Positions 1 through 12,415 of a stretch of 64,000 bases of DNA are shown here, in pieces. This DNA comes from Eretmocerus hayati. Its lineage: Eukaryota; Arthropoda; Insecta; Hymenoptera; Aphelinidae. Made by a program: the position numbers and the translations under genes. The notes beneath the pieces are model-generated. The model was given only the letters and a program-made list of their open reading frames with translations. It was not told where the DNA came from and did not search any database. The stretch spans positions 149,904,522 to 149,968,521 of the forward strand of contig CM056741.1 of the NCBI GenBank assembly GCA_029851415.1. Direction: 5' to 3'. Position 1 is the first letter of the stretch, and the number at the start of each line of letters is the position of its first letter.

Positions 1-112
1 CATCTTGACGTTTTCGAAGAGAAACTATCTCCAGTCTTGTAAGTAATAATTAGCAAAGAGTGTCTCTGAAAGTCATCGCGCTCTAAAAATGTTCTAGGGA
101 AGTTCACAAACT

Positions 113-3100
113 TTATGATGATTTTAGAAGAGCCTGAGCTGCCATAGCGACCATCTTCAATCGCCTGACTGATCTGTGATTAGGATTTGCCGAGATGAAC
201 GCAGCTACTTGATTCTGCAGTGAGAGTAACACATTAACCATATGTTCTTGCGTAACTGGATCTGATGGATCCAAACTGATGACAGCTTCTTCTAACCACC
301 TGAAAACAAATGTGTGAAAATTAATTCGTGAAGAGAGTATTCTTTCATTCGAATATTTGATGGTACAATTCTGTTCCAGTAGATGAAAGTCAGAAAGAGT
401 TCCCTATTTTCATTAGAGTTACAGCAAAAGTAATTCAATTGCCTTAGTAGAGCTCTCATTTGAAAAGATTCAAATAACTTCGTGAATAATGTGCGTGAGT
501 CCGTGTTATCAAAATTTACGGAGGGTGGAATGATTTCAAAACTGGATCAATCTGATCAATCGAAGCTCAATGGCTTTTGAGATTTTTGAATAAAATCATT
601 TGTTCGGTAAGATTCAGCAAGCTGGTGTGGAATCGTATCAATTCATGTTCTATTCTCAATTATAATGATCTGAGTATTACACGAAATTCAAACAACTTAG
701 AGATCTTGACGCGAATCTTCAGTATAATAAAATACGTGCAATATAACGAATATTTTTTATGACAAAGAATGTATGCGATGGTAGCAATACCTGTGCTTTA
801 GTTCAGTTCTGTGGCCAAGATTCGCCGAAAGCTGCTGAACAAGCGAGAGTAGCACTGGCTGTTGTAGCACACATCTCGAACCTTGTCCTGGACCCATTGA
901 ACACGAGAAAACACGGGCCGGGTCAGTGCTCTCACAAACTAATACAACAAGACCAAGATCGCTGGCAGACAAGGCTTGCTGAAAAGCCGCATTCAACTGG
1001 CCTCTCTGTAAGAGTGACATAACTCGCGCCTGTGCATCAGCGGTAGTGGGACCCGTTAACCCTGGCGTTGTAGCCCTCGACCTGAGCAGCAAAATACCAA
1101 ATTACATCTTATTAAATTTCAAAATCATGGTTTTATGACCCTTCAATGTAACTGAGAGCTTAAGGAAGAAATTAGGTTACATCAAGGGCGAACAATCAAC
1201 TCTGATGGGTTTCGAAAAAATTACTTACCGAATACCGGAGATATCCGACATATGTTGAGTGAAATTTTCCCGGACAGAATCTCGCACGCTTCTGATAGTA
1301 TTCTCTTGCATTGCACTCAAGCCTCTTGTGAATTCGTTCTGCATCTCCTCACGAATTACCTTTGTCAACGTGTCACTTTGAAGTTTATTCTGCTTCTGAT
1401 ATTGTTTGTCCATCATGGAGTCGACATTTTGAAGATCTGAAAGACAAAATTGTTTTAGCATGAGATAAGTGGTTAAAAGTGATCCCGGACATCCAAAATT
1501 GCGATGGATTCACATATACATAACTGAAAGAATTAGTAACAAAAAAATTAAACTCAATTATTGAATTCATTTCTGTGAAAAATTCGTGTAGATTTGAAAG
1601 TGGGCTCATTCGCGTGCCACTCAGGACCACACAAACCAGAGTCATTTGGTTTGAGTCGATTATATTTTATGGAATCAAATAGTAAAATATAGGCAATGTC
1701 AAGGTACAAGGGTTGGGATACTCACATTCTCTTGTGCCAACAAGAAAAGCATCTTGAACTTGTTTGAACATATTCTGACAAGCCTTTTCCATGCCAGGTA
1801 GAAGGATGCTCGTGAAAGACTCTCTAAATGCATGGTCAAGCGCAGGTTTTGCAACGTTCGACACTGTAGCTGCAATAGTGTCGCGAATTTGTGGGCCTGC
1901 TAGCAGCTTTGTTAGATTATCCTTTACGCTTTGGTCGATTTGTGCGGCATCTACCCTTAACTGACGTTTGAGTGGTTCAACTATCTCGTGCATAGTCTTT
2001 GGAATAGTTTGTTCTATCTTTTCTTTCACTACATGTTCCAGACTCTTGAGGAATTCGTGCTGACGTGCAGCTTGTCCGAATAAAGTCTGTTCGATCGTAG
2101 TGTTTTGTTGCTGAGCAGCCTTCGCCATAGCCGCTTCGACACGTGGAGTTTCCTGGCGTAATCTTCCGACCTTGCGAAATAAAATCGCATTTGAAAACGA
2201 TCAAGATATTTTCCAAACGAGATTGCGACTGGCATTTAACAAAATCAAGATGTCAAAAATATCGCTGGAGGTGAGTGAAATCATTGTGGATCCACAAAGC
2301 TACGCGCTTATGTTGATCATTAGACAGGGCACGAAAATTCATGACTGTTACGAATCATAGAGACACAAGTGAGGTACGAAAAGAGCGTGAGACTTGTAAA
2401 AAAGACAAAAATTCGACCGTTTCGTATAAGAATCAATCCATGGTTATTTGCATATCATAAAAATGGTCGGTCTATACAGCCGGACTCATTGTGCATGAAC
2501 TTTCATGGCTGAGACAGCCGTTTTGGACAATCGTTCATCAACAACTCATCTCTCCCGCCATGAGCCTCAAGAAGAAGACAGAAGGTTTCAGCGGTTTTGT
2601 CTCGTATGCATGAGAAATTTTCCAATTTGGTTACAAATAACTTTTTTCTACCCGTCCGCGATTGGAATTTTCACTCGTTTCAGTGCTTTGGAACTCAGAG
2701 CACCAAGTCATTTTTTAGTCCTGCCTGGTGGATAAACTAAAACAAACACGCCGCAATTCGCTCTCGATGTTGCCTTACCTCCATTCTCAGCTCGCCAATT
2801 TCTTGTTGTTGCTCTTGAATCACTTCAATTATCGAGTCAAGTTTGACTGTCATTGCATCAATATCGTGACTCAGTTTCCACTTGCTCTGAGTGTCTTCAG
2901 GCGCAACCAGTGCTGGTGTAGGTTCTTTTTTTATACCGAGTTGGCCATCAGCCATGTCTTCTTTCCCTTGTTCCTGCATGGCGTTGATCGCATCTTTTAT
3001 CAAACCTACGAAAAATGGTTTTTTAATCATCAATATACATTGATCATCAAGATCTATTTACCCCATTCTATTGCGCAAAATCGCAAAATAAATTACTGAA

Positions 3101-6100
3101 TTGTCATGTAGATAAAGTTGAAATCACGAGCTGGTATGCGACATGTACCGTTATTGTAGACTATTAGCGTAGAAAATCTTGGCCAAGCCAGATCAAGAAT
3201 GACTCTGTGACTCAATGTTGTGACTGAGGCGTATTTCTCCGGCCCAAGCCTTACTTCAGTATCAAGGGCGTGGTAAAGACAATCAAATTACGAGGAAGAT
3301 GGCTCTTTCCAGAACATGTGTTGAGAAAATCGCGGAGGATATGCAAGATGGTTTTAACGAGCATGAAATTACAATAACATCGCGCTTTTTGATTGGAAGT
3401 CTACGATGCAATGGACTCACACATTGGGATTTGTGACCAATTTTCATTAGCGGTGACGGGAGGCTCAATTTTGATTTCATTTTCTTCTGGTTCGGCTAGC
3501 GAAAGAATCTCGCGAACTTCTCTAGATGGACTACTGGCACCGCTTGGCAAAGCTTGTTCTTCAAGTTTGCTACTAGCAAGAGGCTGATCTGCTGTATTAA
3601 GTGCTTGCACGGTTTGAGCCACAGATGGGCTAGCTGACTCAATGTTTCCAAGCTGTGGACTACACGATTTTGAATCTAGAGCGCTCTCCTTCTTAGCAGG
3701 TGAGCTGAAGGCATCAGGAGTCATCAGATTCAAGCTAGCACCATGATTCACAGTCAACTCTGCTGCCTCTGTTAAATTTGCATCTTCCTCGCCATTGTCA
3801 CCTAATGTATTCGTTACAGGGAATTAATTACACGAATTTCATAATCATGGCGAACGAAATATTGATTTCAAGGGATATTTAAAAACATCAGTAAAAGTAG
3901 AAAGAACTTCATCCAAAGGATAAAAGCAAACTAGGGAGTACTTTAAGGAGAGCATAATGAGGTTTATACCGTCATCATCGTCGGTGATCCCAACTATTCC
4001 ATTCAACTTGACAGCACTTATATCAGGTAAATCTTCTGAGTAATCCAAAGAATCGTGGGTGATTGTATCCATCAAACAACTCCCAATCAAGCGGGTAGGA
4101 GGCCTAAATGCAATGTGACATTCTTGTAAAGATTTCGGTTGTACAAGGTACATTCGAATAACTAGTTGGTCTTCGTTTTCATCATCAATGGAACAGAGAT
4201 CCTCCAACGATTCACTCGTGGGCCTGAGTCGTCTCTGACCGGCGTCAACAATTGCGAAACTTAGTATTGGGTAAGGAAGTAGGAATTCTGATACTGTATT
4301 TATGCACGCCATGGCCTCATCACTGTCCTTGGAAATACTCAAAATGTACAAGACCTTATTATATATGTCTGAAAGCAGAAGGTATCCTGCTGCAAGATCA
4401 AGACTAGCTTTCAGTATGGGAGTTTTCTGAGTCGAAAGCGTGGGAGCAAATTTGATGGTCTGTAAACAGGTCCAGAGTTCACAAGACCATACTTTGAGTT
4501 CTGAGTTATTATCACATCCAGTAATTGCAAATCTCCAGAACTGTGCACTAAAAAGTTGAATCATTAATGAATAAGGCATCATGATCAAAAAACACATCAA
4601 AACTCATTAAAATAACACATGCAAGCATCATAAGTATGACTTAAAATTGACGAGGCTCAGTAAATGTTGCGCGTAGGAATTACCACTGGAAACAATTTAT
4701 AAAGTTTCTTTACAGAGATTCTCGACGAACTTCAACAATTTAGGCTCTTTTTCGAAACCACCAACAATAACCAGGTGAGTAGATTGAATAAAAAGAGCAA
4801 AATACTCTTTTCGTTATGATTATTAAAAGTAGATATACTCTGCAGATTTGTGATCTTTCAAATCATGGAAAAATTTCGAGAATTGCCAATATCAGTAAGC
4901 ATGCAACACAGGTAAAAATCATAAATTCTCATACCGATCGTACATCAAAATACTACTTTCAACTTCCATGAAATGAAATCATTGGAAGAAATGTTGCTTT
5001 CATTCAAGACTTTTCATTGCTTCACAGTCTAATGCTTGACAAATTTATGAATGTAATCATTATAGTCAAAAAACAAGTTGGTTGGGACTCTTATTTTATG
5101 AGGCCTGGATCCAAAATACTTGCAAAGAGTGGAAGACAACTTACTCTGGATTGTAATTTTTGTGATCATCAAGGAAAAATAGTGACGAGATAGGTCGTCC
5201 ATCATGAGGTCTCCATTGATGTAGACATTTAGGTGGCTGTTGCACACTTGATGAGCCAATCAAGTGTACTTGAAAAAACTTGACCTCACCATCTGAACTA
5301 GCAGTAGCCAAAGCAGTACCATCTGGACTAAATGTTGCTTCAACAATTGTACCTGAATGTTGATCAATCTCAATCATAACACCAAGCTTGATCATTTCAG
5401 GGTTCGATGACTGTTGATGAGAGAAATATAGTTGTAGATCTAAATGGGTAATTTGTAAGCAGTTGCATCCTCAAAGAATTCTGACAACTTACCTTAATTG
5501 GAGAGTTGAATATTTGTGAAGCAGCATGTATTGACCATAATTCAACCTTAGAACCACGAGTCAAGGCTAAAAGTTTAGAAACCTCATCGGCATCAGCGGC
5601 TTCTTCTTCAGGTATGTAAGGACACCATATAACTCTGTGATTCATTGGTGAGGGATCATCTGCATCAACTTGCAGAATTAGATTACACAGGATCTCTGAG
5701 CTAGTTGTTTCAATAGAGTAAACGAATAAGCTTCCAGTATAATCCACGCAGGCAAGTATAGGATTTGGAACGTGAGCAAAGGCAAGATCCTGGATAAGGC
5801 CTTGCATTCCCTTGATAAGAGTTCTCTGCTCAAACTCTTTATTGACCACTCTAACCATTCCATTTCCATTACCACCTTTAACAGCAATGACAAAAAAGTT
5901 ATGAGTAATACGCTTCTCATGTTGATAGAATATTCTTGATTCTCACCTTTAATACCATATGCAAGGTATTTTCCTGATGTGTGAACAGCCAACAGTTGGC
6001 CAACATAATACTTGTGTTCCCAGTTGAAGTCGACAATGTTTTTTAATTTCACTTTGGAGCTACCATGATTGTGATCTCCAGGTGAGGGTATTATGTTTAC

Positions 6101-6579
6101 TTTATTGTGAATGATTTCAACTGTGTGGTGATCTTCTCGTCCAGTAAACTCCCTATACACAGAAGAAATGAAATACAGTGCAGATGTCTAAATGCACATA
6201 CATCTCAACACCCTAATGACTCTAAGAATATGAACATCAATTGTGATGTAAAGTTGACTCGAAGAAAAAGGAAAGGATATCCTGTGGGAATGAATGTTGG
6301 GGAAATTTGCAGAAAGAGTACAGAGGGATGCAAATAAAGTGAATCAAAAGTTCTGGAGCAAAGTAACGTGAAGAGTGACAGGAGATACAAATCAACTTAC
6401 ACAGTCTGGACGAACTGACGGAGGTTTTCCCCGCTGCTCTTGATCATGTCGGTGCCGCCGGGGTCGTCCCTACCTGAAACATTTTCGTCAACATTTTCAG
6501 GTGAAGAATCACGCGTTGAGCCCATCCCCAAGAACCCGGTTATTGTACTGTAGATCGAAAAGGAGCGGAGAAGTGACAT
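113..6579 (-). CDS. Ge-1: Ge-1 / EDC4, enhancer of mRNA decapping 4 (11 exons)
   Basis: Scaffold of the mRNA decapping complex that bridges DCP1/DCP2 in P-bodies (family knowledge). Exons read on the minus strand: 6401-6579, 5947-6152, 5493-5875, 5145-5410, 3970-4547, 3421-3801, 2779-3005, 1726-2170, 1229-1436, 791-1081, 113-299. They sum to 3351 nt, or 1,116 residues plus a TAA stop at 115-113, and all junction phases agree. Residues about 65-540 are the WD40-type N-terminal domain (motifs WEHKYYVGQLLAV, DLAFAHVPNP, FSPDGTALATASSDGEVKFF, HDGRPISSL, FWRFAITG). About 540-665 is an acidic then Ser/Pro-rich linker. About 700-760 is heptad-rich coiled coil, and the rest is the alpha-helical C-terminal domain (QLSANLGHRTELKHR). 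It is somewhat shorter than the human protein (about 1,400 residues). The start is uncertain: ATG at 6579 is chosen, but an in-frame ATG at 6525 and an upstream open frame to 6678 also exist. Introns of 71-82 nt are typical of compact insect genes. Confidence 0.93.
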
Positions 6580-7257
6580 AACCTCTCTGCTCAACGCGCG
6601 CAAACAATTCCAATTGCGAGCATTCAAGGGACAAAGAAATCGGTTGGACGGGCAATCGATCGTAGATCTGCAAGCCAAGAGAATCTAATACCGTGACCCT
6701 TGTTTACCTCGAGCACATATGTTGTTCGGTCGAGTTCCTCGAAATACGCCGTAGCCGTCGTCTGCGGTGCACTAGATGTTGATGCTGTTGCTCACTAATA
6801 CTACTGAGCACCACTCACACAGTCAAAGGGCCACACGTACACGAGGTGCAATATGTTTATTTTGAATATATAGCCGGTGCACCATTCATTATTTGTGTTC
6901 ACATAATTTTGCGATCGACTTACATTTTGCAGTGCATATGGTGCAATATGGTGCAAGAAAAGTGCAAGGATAAGTGCCTCGACAAGTGAATAATAATGAT
7001 AAAGCTCGGCTTAAAGCCAGTGCAGTGCAGAACGGGTCTATCTTCGTTGGTACAGGTGATGGCTGATGGTGAACTTTTTGTTTACGCGATCGATAAACAA
7101 TTTGGATTTCCCCTCGCTCATTTGTCGTCAAGAGTCAGCTGATCCGTCAGGATCAACAATGTATTTATATAGACGAGCCATTGAACGATCCTCTCTGAAA
7201 TTCGTACCGCCTTGATTTTGAACACTTTATCAACATATGGTTCACCTCGTGGTTCAC
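6580..7257. promoter_or_regulatory. Ge-1 upstream flank, probable promoter / 5' UTR region
   Basis: This stretch lies immediately upstream of the Ge-1 start on the minus strand. The frame stays open to 6678, and a possible splice acceptor (TTGCAG followed by ATC) sits just beyond the open frame, near 6670, so a non-coding first exon further up is possible. The sequence around 6700-6800 is GC-richer and CpG-containing. Around 6900-7000 the phrase GTGCAA recurs several times. No TATA box or other core promoter element could be assigned. Confidence 0.35.
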
Positions 7258-7350
7258 CATGCTGATGAGATGTCACCTGATGTTTCTACTCTACATGACG
7301 TCTTCGAGACTCCCATCTAAGCTCTATCATCAGAATCTCGATCAAAATGG
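7258..7350 (+). other. Possible first exon of an unidentified plus-strand transcript
   Basis: An ATG at 7258 opens a frame of about 31 codons that begins with a hydrophobic, signal-peptide-like run (MLMRCHLMFLLYM). It reaches a strong donor, GTAAGT, just after the ATG at 7348. The same donor could equally end a non-coding exon. It lies upstream of Ge-1 in divergent orientation. No downstream partner exon was recognised, so this could be chance. Confidence 0.18.
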
Positions 7351-7678
7351 TAAGTTTCATTATGATGTATAAGAAATTTCGAGTGCGTGCATAGGGTTGT
7401 TTTTCTTTGGAATTTCAATAATCAATACCGCAGCAGCTCGTCGAGTCTGGAGTTGATTTGTTACCCCTAATAGGACGGGGTAGAGAGACCTCCTTATCTG
7501 GTCCCCCCGCACCCACAGTTTGAAACTTTTTCGAAAGGCCAGTGTTAGAAACTTCTCAAGGGTTTTCTTTACGAAAATTATTTCAATGGGTCAAATTTGG
7601 CCGTTTTCCAATATCGTCTCCGAAATTTTGCGTTGTTCCAACACAATAATGTATAGACCAAATCCTCAGCGCTACTTA

Positions 7679-7977
7679 CCAGGAGAGTGTTTCAGATCCG
7701 GGTCCCGGATTTGGCTGAAACCTAGGAAATAGTCTTCTCTCAGCACCAAAAGATGAAACCCAAAATTATATACCCTAACGTTCAAGCGTTTCCGAGCTAC
7801 AGCCAAGGACATTAGCATTGCAGGTATACCTATATGTATGATTTTGTTTTCGGCTGTAGCTCAGAAACACTTGAGCGTTAGGGTCTATAATTTTGGGTTT
7901 CATCTTTTGGCACTAAAGTAAGACTCTTCCCAGAGTTTGAGCCAAGTCCGTGATCCGGATCTGAAACACCCTCCTGG
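7679..7977. mobile_element. Foldback MITE, family A copy 1 (TTA target duplication)
   Basis: The two halves are imperfect inverted repeats over almost the whole element. They start CCAGGAGAGTGTTTCA and end with its complement TGAAACACCCTCCTGG. TTA occurs directly on both sides (7676-7678 and 7978-7980). Internal landmarks repeat in each arm: an 'aaaagatgaaaccc' block and 'taacgttcaagcgtttccgag'. A 3-bp TTA/TAA duplication is typical of PIF/Harbinger-type elements (inference). No transposase is encoded. Two further copies occur at 34900-35361 and 44943-45275. Confidence 0.75.
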
Positions 7978-7980
7978 TTA

Positions 7981-9193
7981 GTTCAAACCCCTGTTTCCAT
8001 CCAAGGGGCTTAACAGACAGTACTAGTGGGTTTTGAGTGTGATTATAGTTACTGGAATATTTTTGCACTCTCAGCGAAGTTGGGGAATTCATTGGCGCTG
8101 ACGATAAGGATTAATTGCCGTAACCAATTTTATTATCCTCCCATAATGCGTGTTTCTAAGACCAGGAACATTGCAACATGATGATTTTCTTTCATCTTGA
8201 GGTGCATGAAAAGCACCAACTTTTCGTGCCAGGGTTGCATTACAGCTTACTATTTTAGTTCGAGGAATTCGCACGTAAAAGTTGAAGGAGGACACTTTTC
8301 AGCAGTTTGCCATTATTGTCTCAGATGGTTTCTATTCGTTTTGGCCCCAGTGTTGCTAATTCATGAGTTTTTGACGTTCCTAGGACCTCACAGATTATAC
8401 ATATATCAGTAATAAAACAAAATAATAAATTGCATGAAGTTTGGGAAAAACATATCACTCTGGTCTTCCGCAACTTCCTCGGCAACTTCTTTTATCGCGA
8501 GAAGTTCGCATTTTTTACGTGGGTTTTCTGCTGCAGTGTCATCGCATCGTTCTCCGTCCAAGGGAAAAACTCAGCAAATCAAGCAGCAAATCGTATTTTT
8601 GTTGAAGAAAATATGCTCGTTGTATCCGTAATGAGTAGCCCTTATGGCCAATTCTCGTACACATGCATAAAACGCATCAAGTAGATTCTGTGCAGAAAAA
8701 TTTACTTACATGCATACTCGAATACTTCAGACGAATGTCTCACGCGATTTTCAGTCAGAAATATTTGGGCCAGACACATACAACTTCCTGTCCCAATTAC
8801 GATGAAAGAGAGGCGGGGCCGGGGACTTATTGATTAGTTTTGGATGCAAGGAGTGCCACTTTTGACCAAATTACTCATTTAGATTCTCAAAATTGACTAA
8901 AGTTTCATTCGCAATACTGTGATCCGAAACTGCCGAGGAAACATGATGTGACCTTTCTGATGCAGTTACGCCCCAAACATGTTTTAGACTTTAGAGAATT
9001 AGTCTATTCCACAGCAGTCTACTACAATTCGTATTGAAGCTAGAGACGTAGATATTGACAACTACCCCATCCCAGTTTGTATACATATATGGCCATATAT
9101 GGCCCAAATAAGCTTTGACTGAAAATGAACTCAATTGTTTACACTATACATGTTGTAATACTTTGATAAGAGGGTATCTAGCAGATGGTCCGA
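7981..9193. other. Intergenic, nothing recognised
   Basis: No coding exon, RNA gene or clear repeat was recognised. The longest open frame (8430-8684, plus strand) has a hydrophobic stretch but no conserved motif and no supporting splice sites. Confidence 0.5.
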
Positions 9194-9290
9194 CAGCGCC
9201 AGATTCACCCTATGGCAGAGTAGGCAGTGCCAACAGGCCCCCACAAAAAGAGGCCTCCACCCATAAGAAATTTGAGTTGTTTCAAAGTAA
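9194..9290 (+). repeat. hAT-like terminal sequence fragment
   Basis: The segment begins CAGCGCCAGATTCACCCTA and continues through a C-rich run (aggcccccacaaaaag). This resembles the terminal inverted repeats of hAT-type transposons that start CAGNGCCGGATTAACC (family knowledge). No matching opposite terminus was found nearby, so it is probably a solo end or a degraded copy. Confidence 0.3.
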
Positions 9291-9663
9291 AAATTCGACG
9301 AGCAACGGATTCCAGCTCAATCCAGCGTGCGTCATGTATGCCGGTAACTTGGTTTTCCATCTTGACTCTGTTTTCTCAGTATATCGCGAGGATATTTAAG
9401 ATGCTTTGAATCTCAAACTCTTGTATCTTGGAGCATTCTTTTGTAAATCTGTGGAACAGTCAAGTGTAACAGAAACAGAAATTTTGTGTTTGGGAACCAC
9501 GATGTACACATTTATAGTCGAAAATGCGTTGGAAGAGGTTTGCCTTGATTTCTCCACATTAATGGAGCTCCTTCTGACACTTGTGAGCGAGCGCCGCGTT
9601 CCCGAAACTCAGATCGACCAGAGTATGTTCAGGAGCATCTGTGTATCAAGATCGACTCAATAA

Positions 9664-11283
9664 TTTATCTATTACAAACCAAGAACATGATATTTAAGAT
9701 CACCCAGTTGATAATTCCAGTTCGATATTTTGGATCTACACAGTAGGAATGGACGTTTGCTCAGCTCATTCTCAAGCTCTTTCCACACACTTTGAAATGT
9801 GTTATTAAATTGTCTGCCCTGACGTTATAGCTCTGTGCTTCATTAGCTTCAAAGAATCCATATCTTGATGATTTTACGAGAAACTCTGATCACCTGCACA
9901 TTTCACAAAAATTCATGAACCAGAATGAAACTTGTGGTATCTTGAAGTGCCATTTAAGAGCTTCAAACCCTTCTTAAAAGATATTCTAGGCTGTTTCTTG
10001 TCCGAGAAATTACTCTATTTGTGAAAGGAGGTTCGTCTTGAGAAAGTATCCCTTCATCCAGGAATGACAAGGAAATCTTACTTATAGCAATAATTCCTTG
10101 CTTCATCTGAATTCCTTACCTAGATTTGGTGAAAGGAATCAATGATATTCCTTTGATTACTACAACTATGACGATTTGCATCATATTCTGATTACAAAGT
10201 AGCATACGCGTCTCGTGCCAAAAACCTTGTTCTTCAAGAAAACCTTGCTGGACGTCCAACAAAGTTTTCCCGAAGAACAAAATGTTTCGGCTTTCGACGC
10301 GTAATATACTATTATTGAGACAAATCTCTTTTCAGAAACACAGTCATTTCTTAGACTAGGGATAGCCAAGAGTAACTTTTAAATAAGGATTTCGAAGCTT
10401 TTGAGGAAAACTTCAAAGCATCACAAATGATACTTTGACTTATCAATCTCCGTAAAGTGTTCCAGGTGCTGAGAGACTAACATGAAATTGTCGAATCATT
10501 GAATTGTCAAAGGTCTCGAAACTCAGATCTGTCACGTTGAGAATAAAAATGGAATAACACATATCAAAATGTGTGCAAAGAGCACGAAAATGAGCTAAGT
10601 AAGAGTTCATTCTACCACCCAGCTCCAGGATATCGTGATTTGTTGAGTGATCTTCAACTTCTGACCAATTGTGTATATCCGAGATGATCAAAGAGTTTGC
10701 TACGAGAAAGTCACGCGAGCATAAGCTTGAGTGAGAAATTCTCCATGAGATATACAGAGTACAGATGTGTTCATTTGTCATTGAACTGTTTGCTTTCTCG
10801 AGACGTCCGACTAATATTTGGACTCAATTGTTCATCTCACGATCGATTCAGAAAAATTTATTTCCGTACATAATCCCCACCACGCCGTCCCTACAGACCC
10901 CATTCTAGCAAAATCCGGTGCTGTGACCCGATACTACGAGATTCTATATACAACTGAAATGATGGTAACTATTGAGAATGTGAATATCAGGTATAAGGGT
11001 GAAAATTCTCTCTACTTTTGCTGTCTGATAGCTGATAGAACGAGTTATTTATTGAAATATCTGAATCCCATACAACTATTGTCAGTTACTTCTTAGAATT
11101 CCTTGCAAATATCTCTGATTTCGAATGATATGTAATCTAAAAATACACCAGCTGATGCATAATTTCATTGTGTCACAGAGCAATGCGTATTGATTTTATT
11201 TGACTGTCATGCTCTTCCTCTTTTCAATAGTTCAGCAAAGGAACTTTCCTTTCCGATATTTGGATGTTTTTAAGTCTCGATAA
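9664..11283. other. Intergenic, no gene recognised apart from the hairpin at 10195-10312
   Basis: Only short open frames without recognisable motifs are present. A minus-strand frame at 10443-10781 is open for 112 codons but shows no family motif or splice support. Confidence 0.45.
10195..10312. repeat. Imperfect hairpin of about 118 nt (MITE remnant or small-RNA precursor-like)
   Basis: Two arms of about 54 nt fold back around a loop near 10250 (CTGGACGTCC). Matching blocks from outside to inside are TACGCGTC/GACGCGTA, TTGTTCTTC/GAAGAACAA and GAAAAC/GTTTTC. The inner about 72 nt has the size and pairing of a pre-miRNA, but the outer arms also pair, as in a short foldback element. It lies in intergenic sequence. 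Confidence 0.4.
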
Positions 11284-12143
11284 TCATCTACAGAAAGCAC
11301 TGAAAGAGTCAGCAGTTATTCGTATCGTGCTTGCCAACGGAGTATCTAACTCGATTCGTGATCTCTTAGGCATATGCTTTTCAAAGTTGGAAAGTTTTGA
11401 CCTTTTGCAGGATCCGTTATTTAAATAAGAGCAGTAGCATTGGTTTTCTTCGCAGTACCCTTGTTGCGCCTGCAAACCATTTACTTTTCCAGTGTTCAGA
11501 CAGCGCTTGTGACATTCTTCTTCGGTTATCTCTTCATCAACGTAATAACATTTGATTTCTTCATGTTTCGCATCACAGGTGCTTAACGAATTTGCTAAAA
11601 ATAAACATTGATATTCAATAACCATCTTAAATCATTCACAAATAATCTCACCGTGGATTAGATATTCACCATTACTGCAGGATCCATGACTTGTCTTGTC
11701 AGTTGTAACCGGTTTTTGACAACGTTTCTCATCTTGCGATGAGTCCGATGGAGAATCAGGTCTCGATTCAGCAATTGGTGATGTGCTTGCTGATCCAGCC
11801 ACCTTTTTTAACTCGTCGTCTGTCAGTGAAAAAACTCTGAAGTCTTTTGGCCAGGCAGTGAATCGGGGAGCTTTTCTTAAGTCATCTCTCCTTTTTGATT
11901 CTTCAATGATATTTTTCTCAGAATATTCATTGATCAACAATGAAGTTCTGAGAGTAGCATAAATTTGGCTATAAGAGCTTCCAGAAATTTCCAGTAAGCA
12001 GAAGCACACGTTATTCATACAATGCCCCGTCACCAATTTATCATGAGGAATTACATTGCAATATTCGTTGCATTTATCTTCACTTATATAATCTTCACCA
12101 GACAGACAGAAGTTGTCACTCACAGATTCTTCTGCAAAATATC
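11284..12143 (-). CDS. Tandem CS-alpha-beta (defensin/knottin-like) protein, two modules, 5' exon missing
   Basis: Two exons are seen, 11652-12143 and 11284-11594, joined in phase through a GTGAGA donor and a TTTTTAG acceptor and ending in TGA. They encode 266 residues of the mature part. Module 1 (12108-11998) has cysteines spaced C-x11-C-x3-C-x12-GxC-x4-C-x1-C. Module 2 (11550-11431) has C-x11-C-x3-C-x15-GxC-x4-C-x1-C. The CxxxC...GxC...CxC signature is that of the CS-alpha-beta fold shared by invertebrate defensins and scorpion-type toxins. About 130 residues of Ser/Lys/Glu-rich linker, with four extra cysteines, separate the modules, and a basic tail of about 48 residues follows. Exon 1 begins after TTTCAG. 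The same frame is open upstream and contains a hydrophobic run (LLYAIASLLALDL, about 12250-12290), but no in-frame ATG precedes it. Secretion is therefore likely but unproven. Antimicrobial, venom or other use cannot be told. Confidence 0.62.
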
Positions 12144-12415
12144 CTGAAATCAAAAACTTGTGGTGATCATTAATGCATTTTAACCCGCCCCTCCTAGATG
12201 ATAAATAATTGGTGCACGTGAAACGCTTCATTGTAGGCCTGCACAAATCTAGAGCAAGTAATGATGCAATTGCATAGAGCAGCCTATACTAATCGCCGAA
12301 TATACGTTCGGTTGGGAACAGTCGGAGCGCTCCGAATGCTCCGAACTAAACTAAATTGAATAAACCTGGAATCAATCAAACGACATTGAGCGGAGTTCGT
12401 TATCTACCCAGGCTC

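Noticed and set aside
759..1022. 87-codon plus-strand open frame
   Set aside because: It is the antisense shadow of the Ge-1 exon at 791-1081.
8430..8684. 84-codon plus-strand frame with a signal-peptide-like segment
   Set aside because: The hydrophobic segment is internal, two overlapping frames are equally open, and no gene context supports it.
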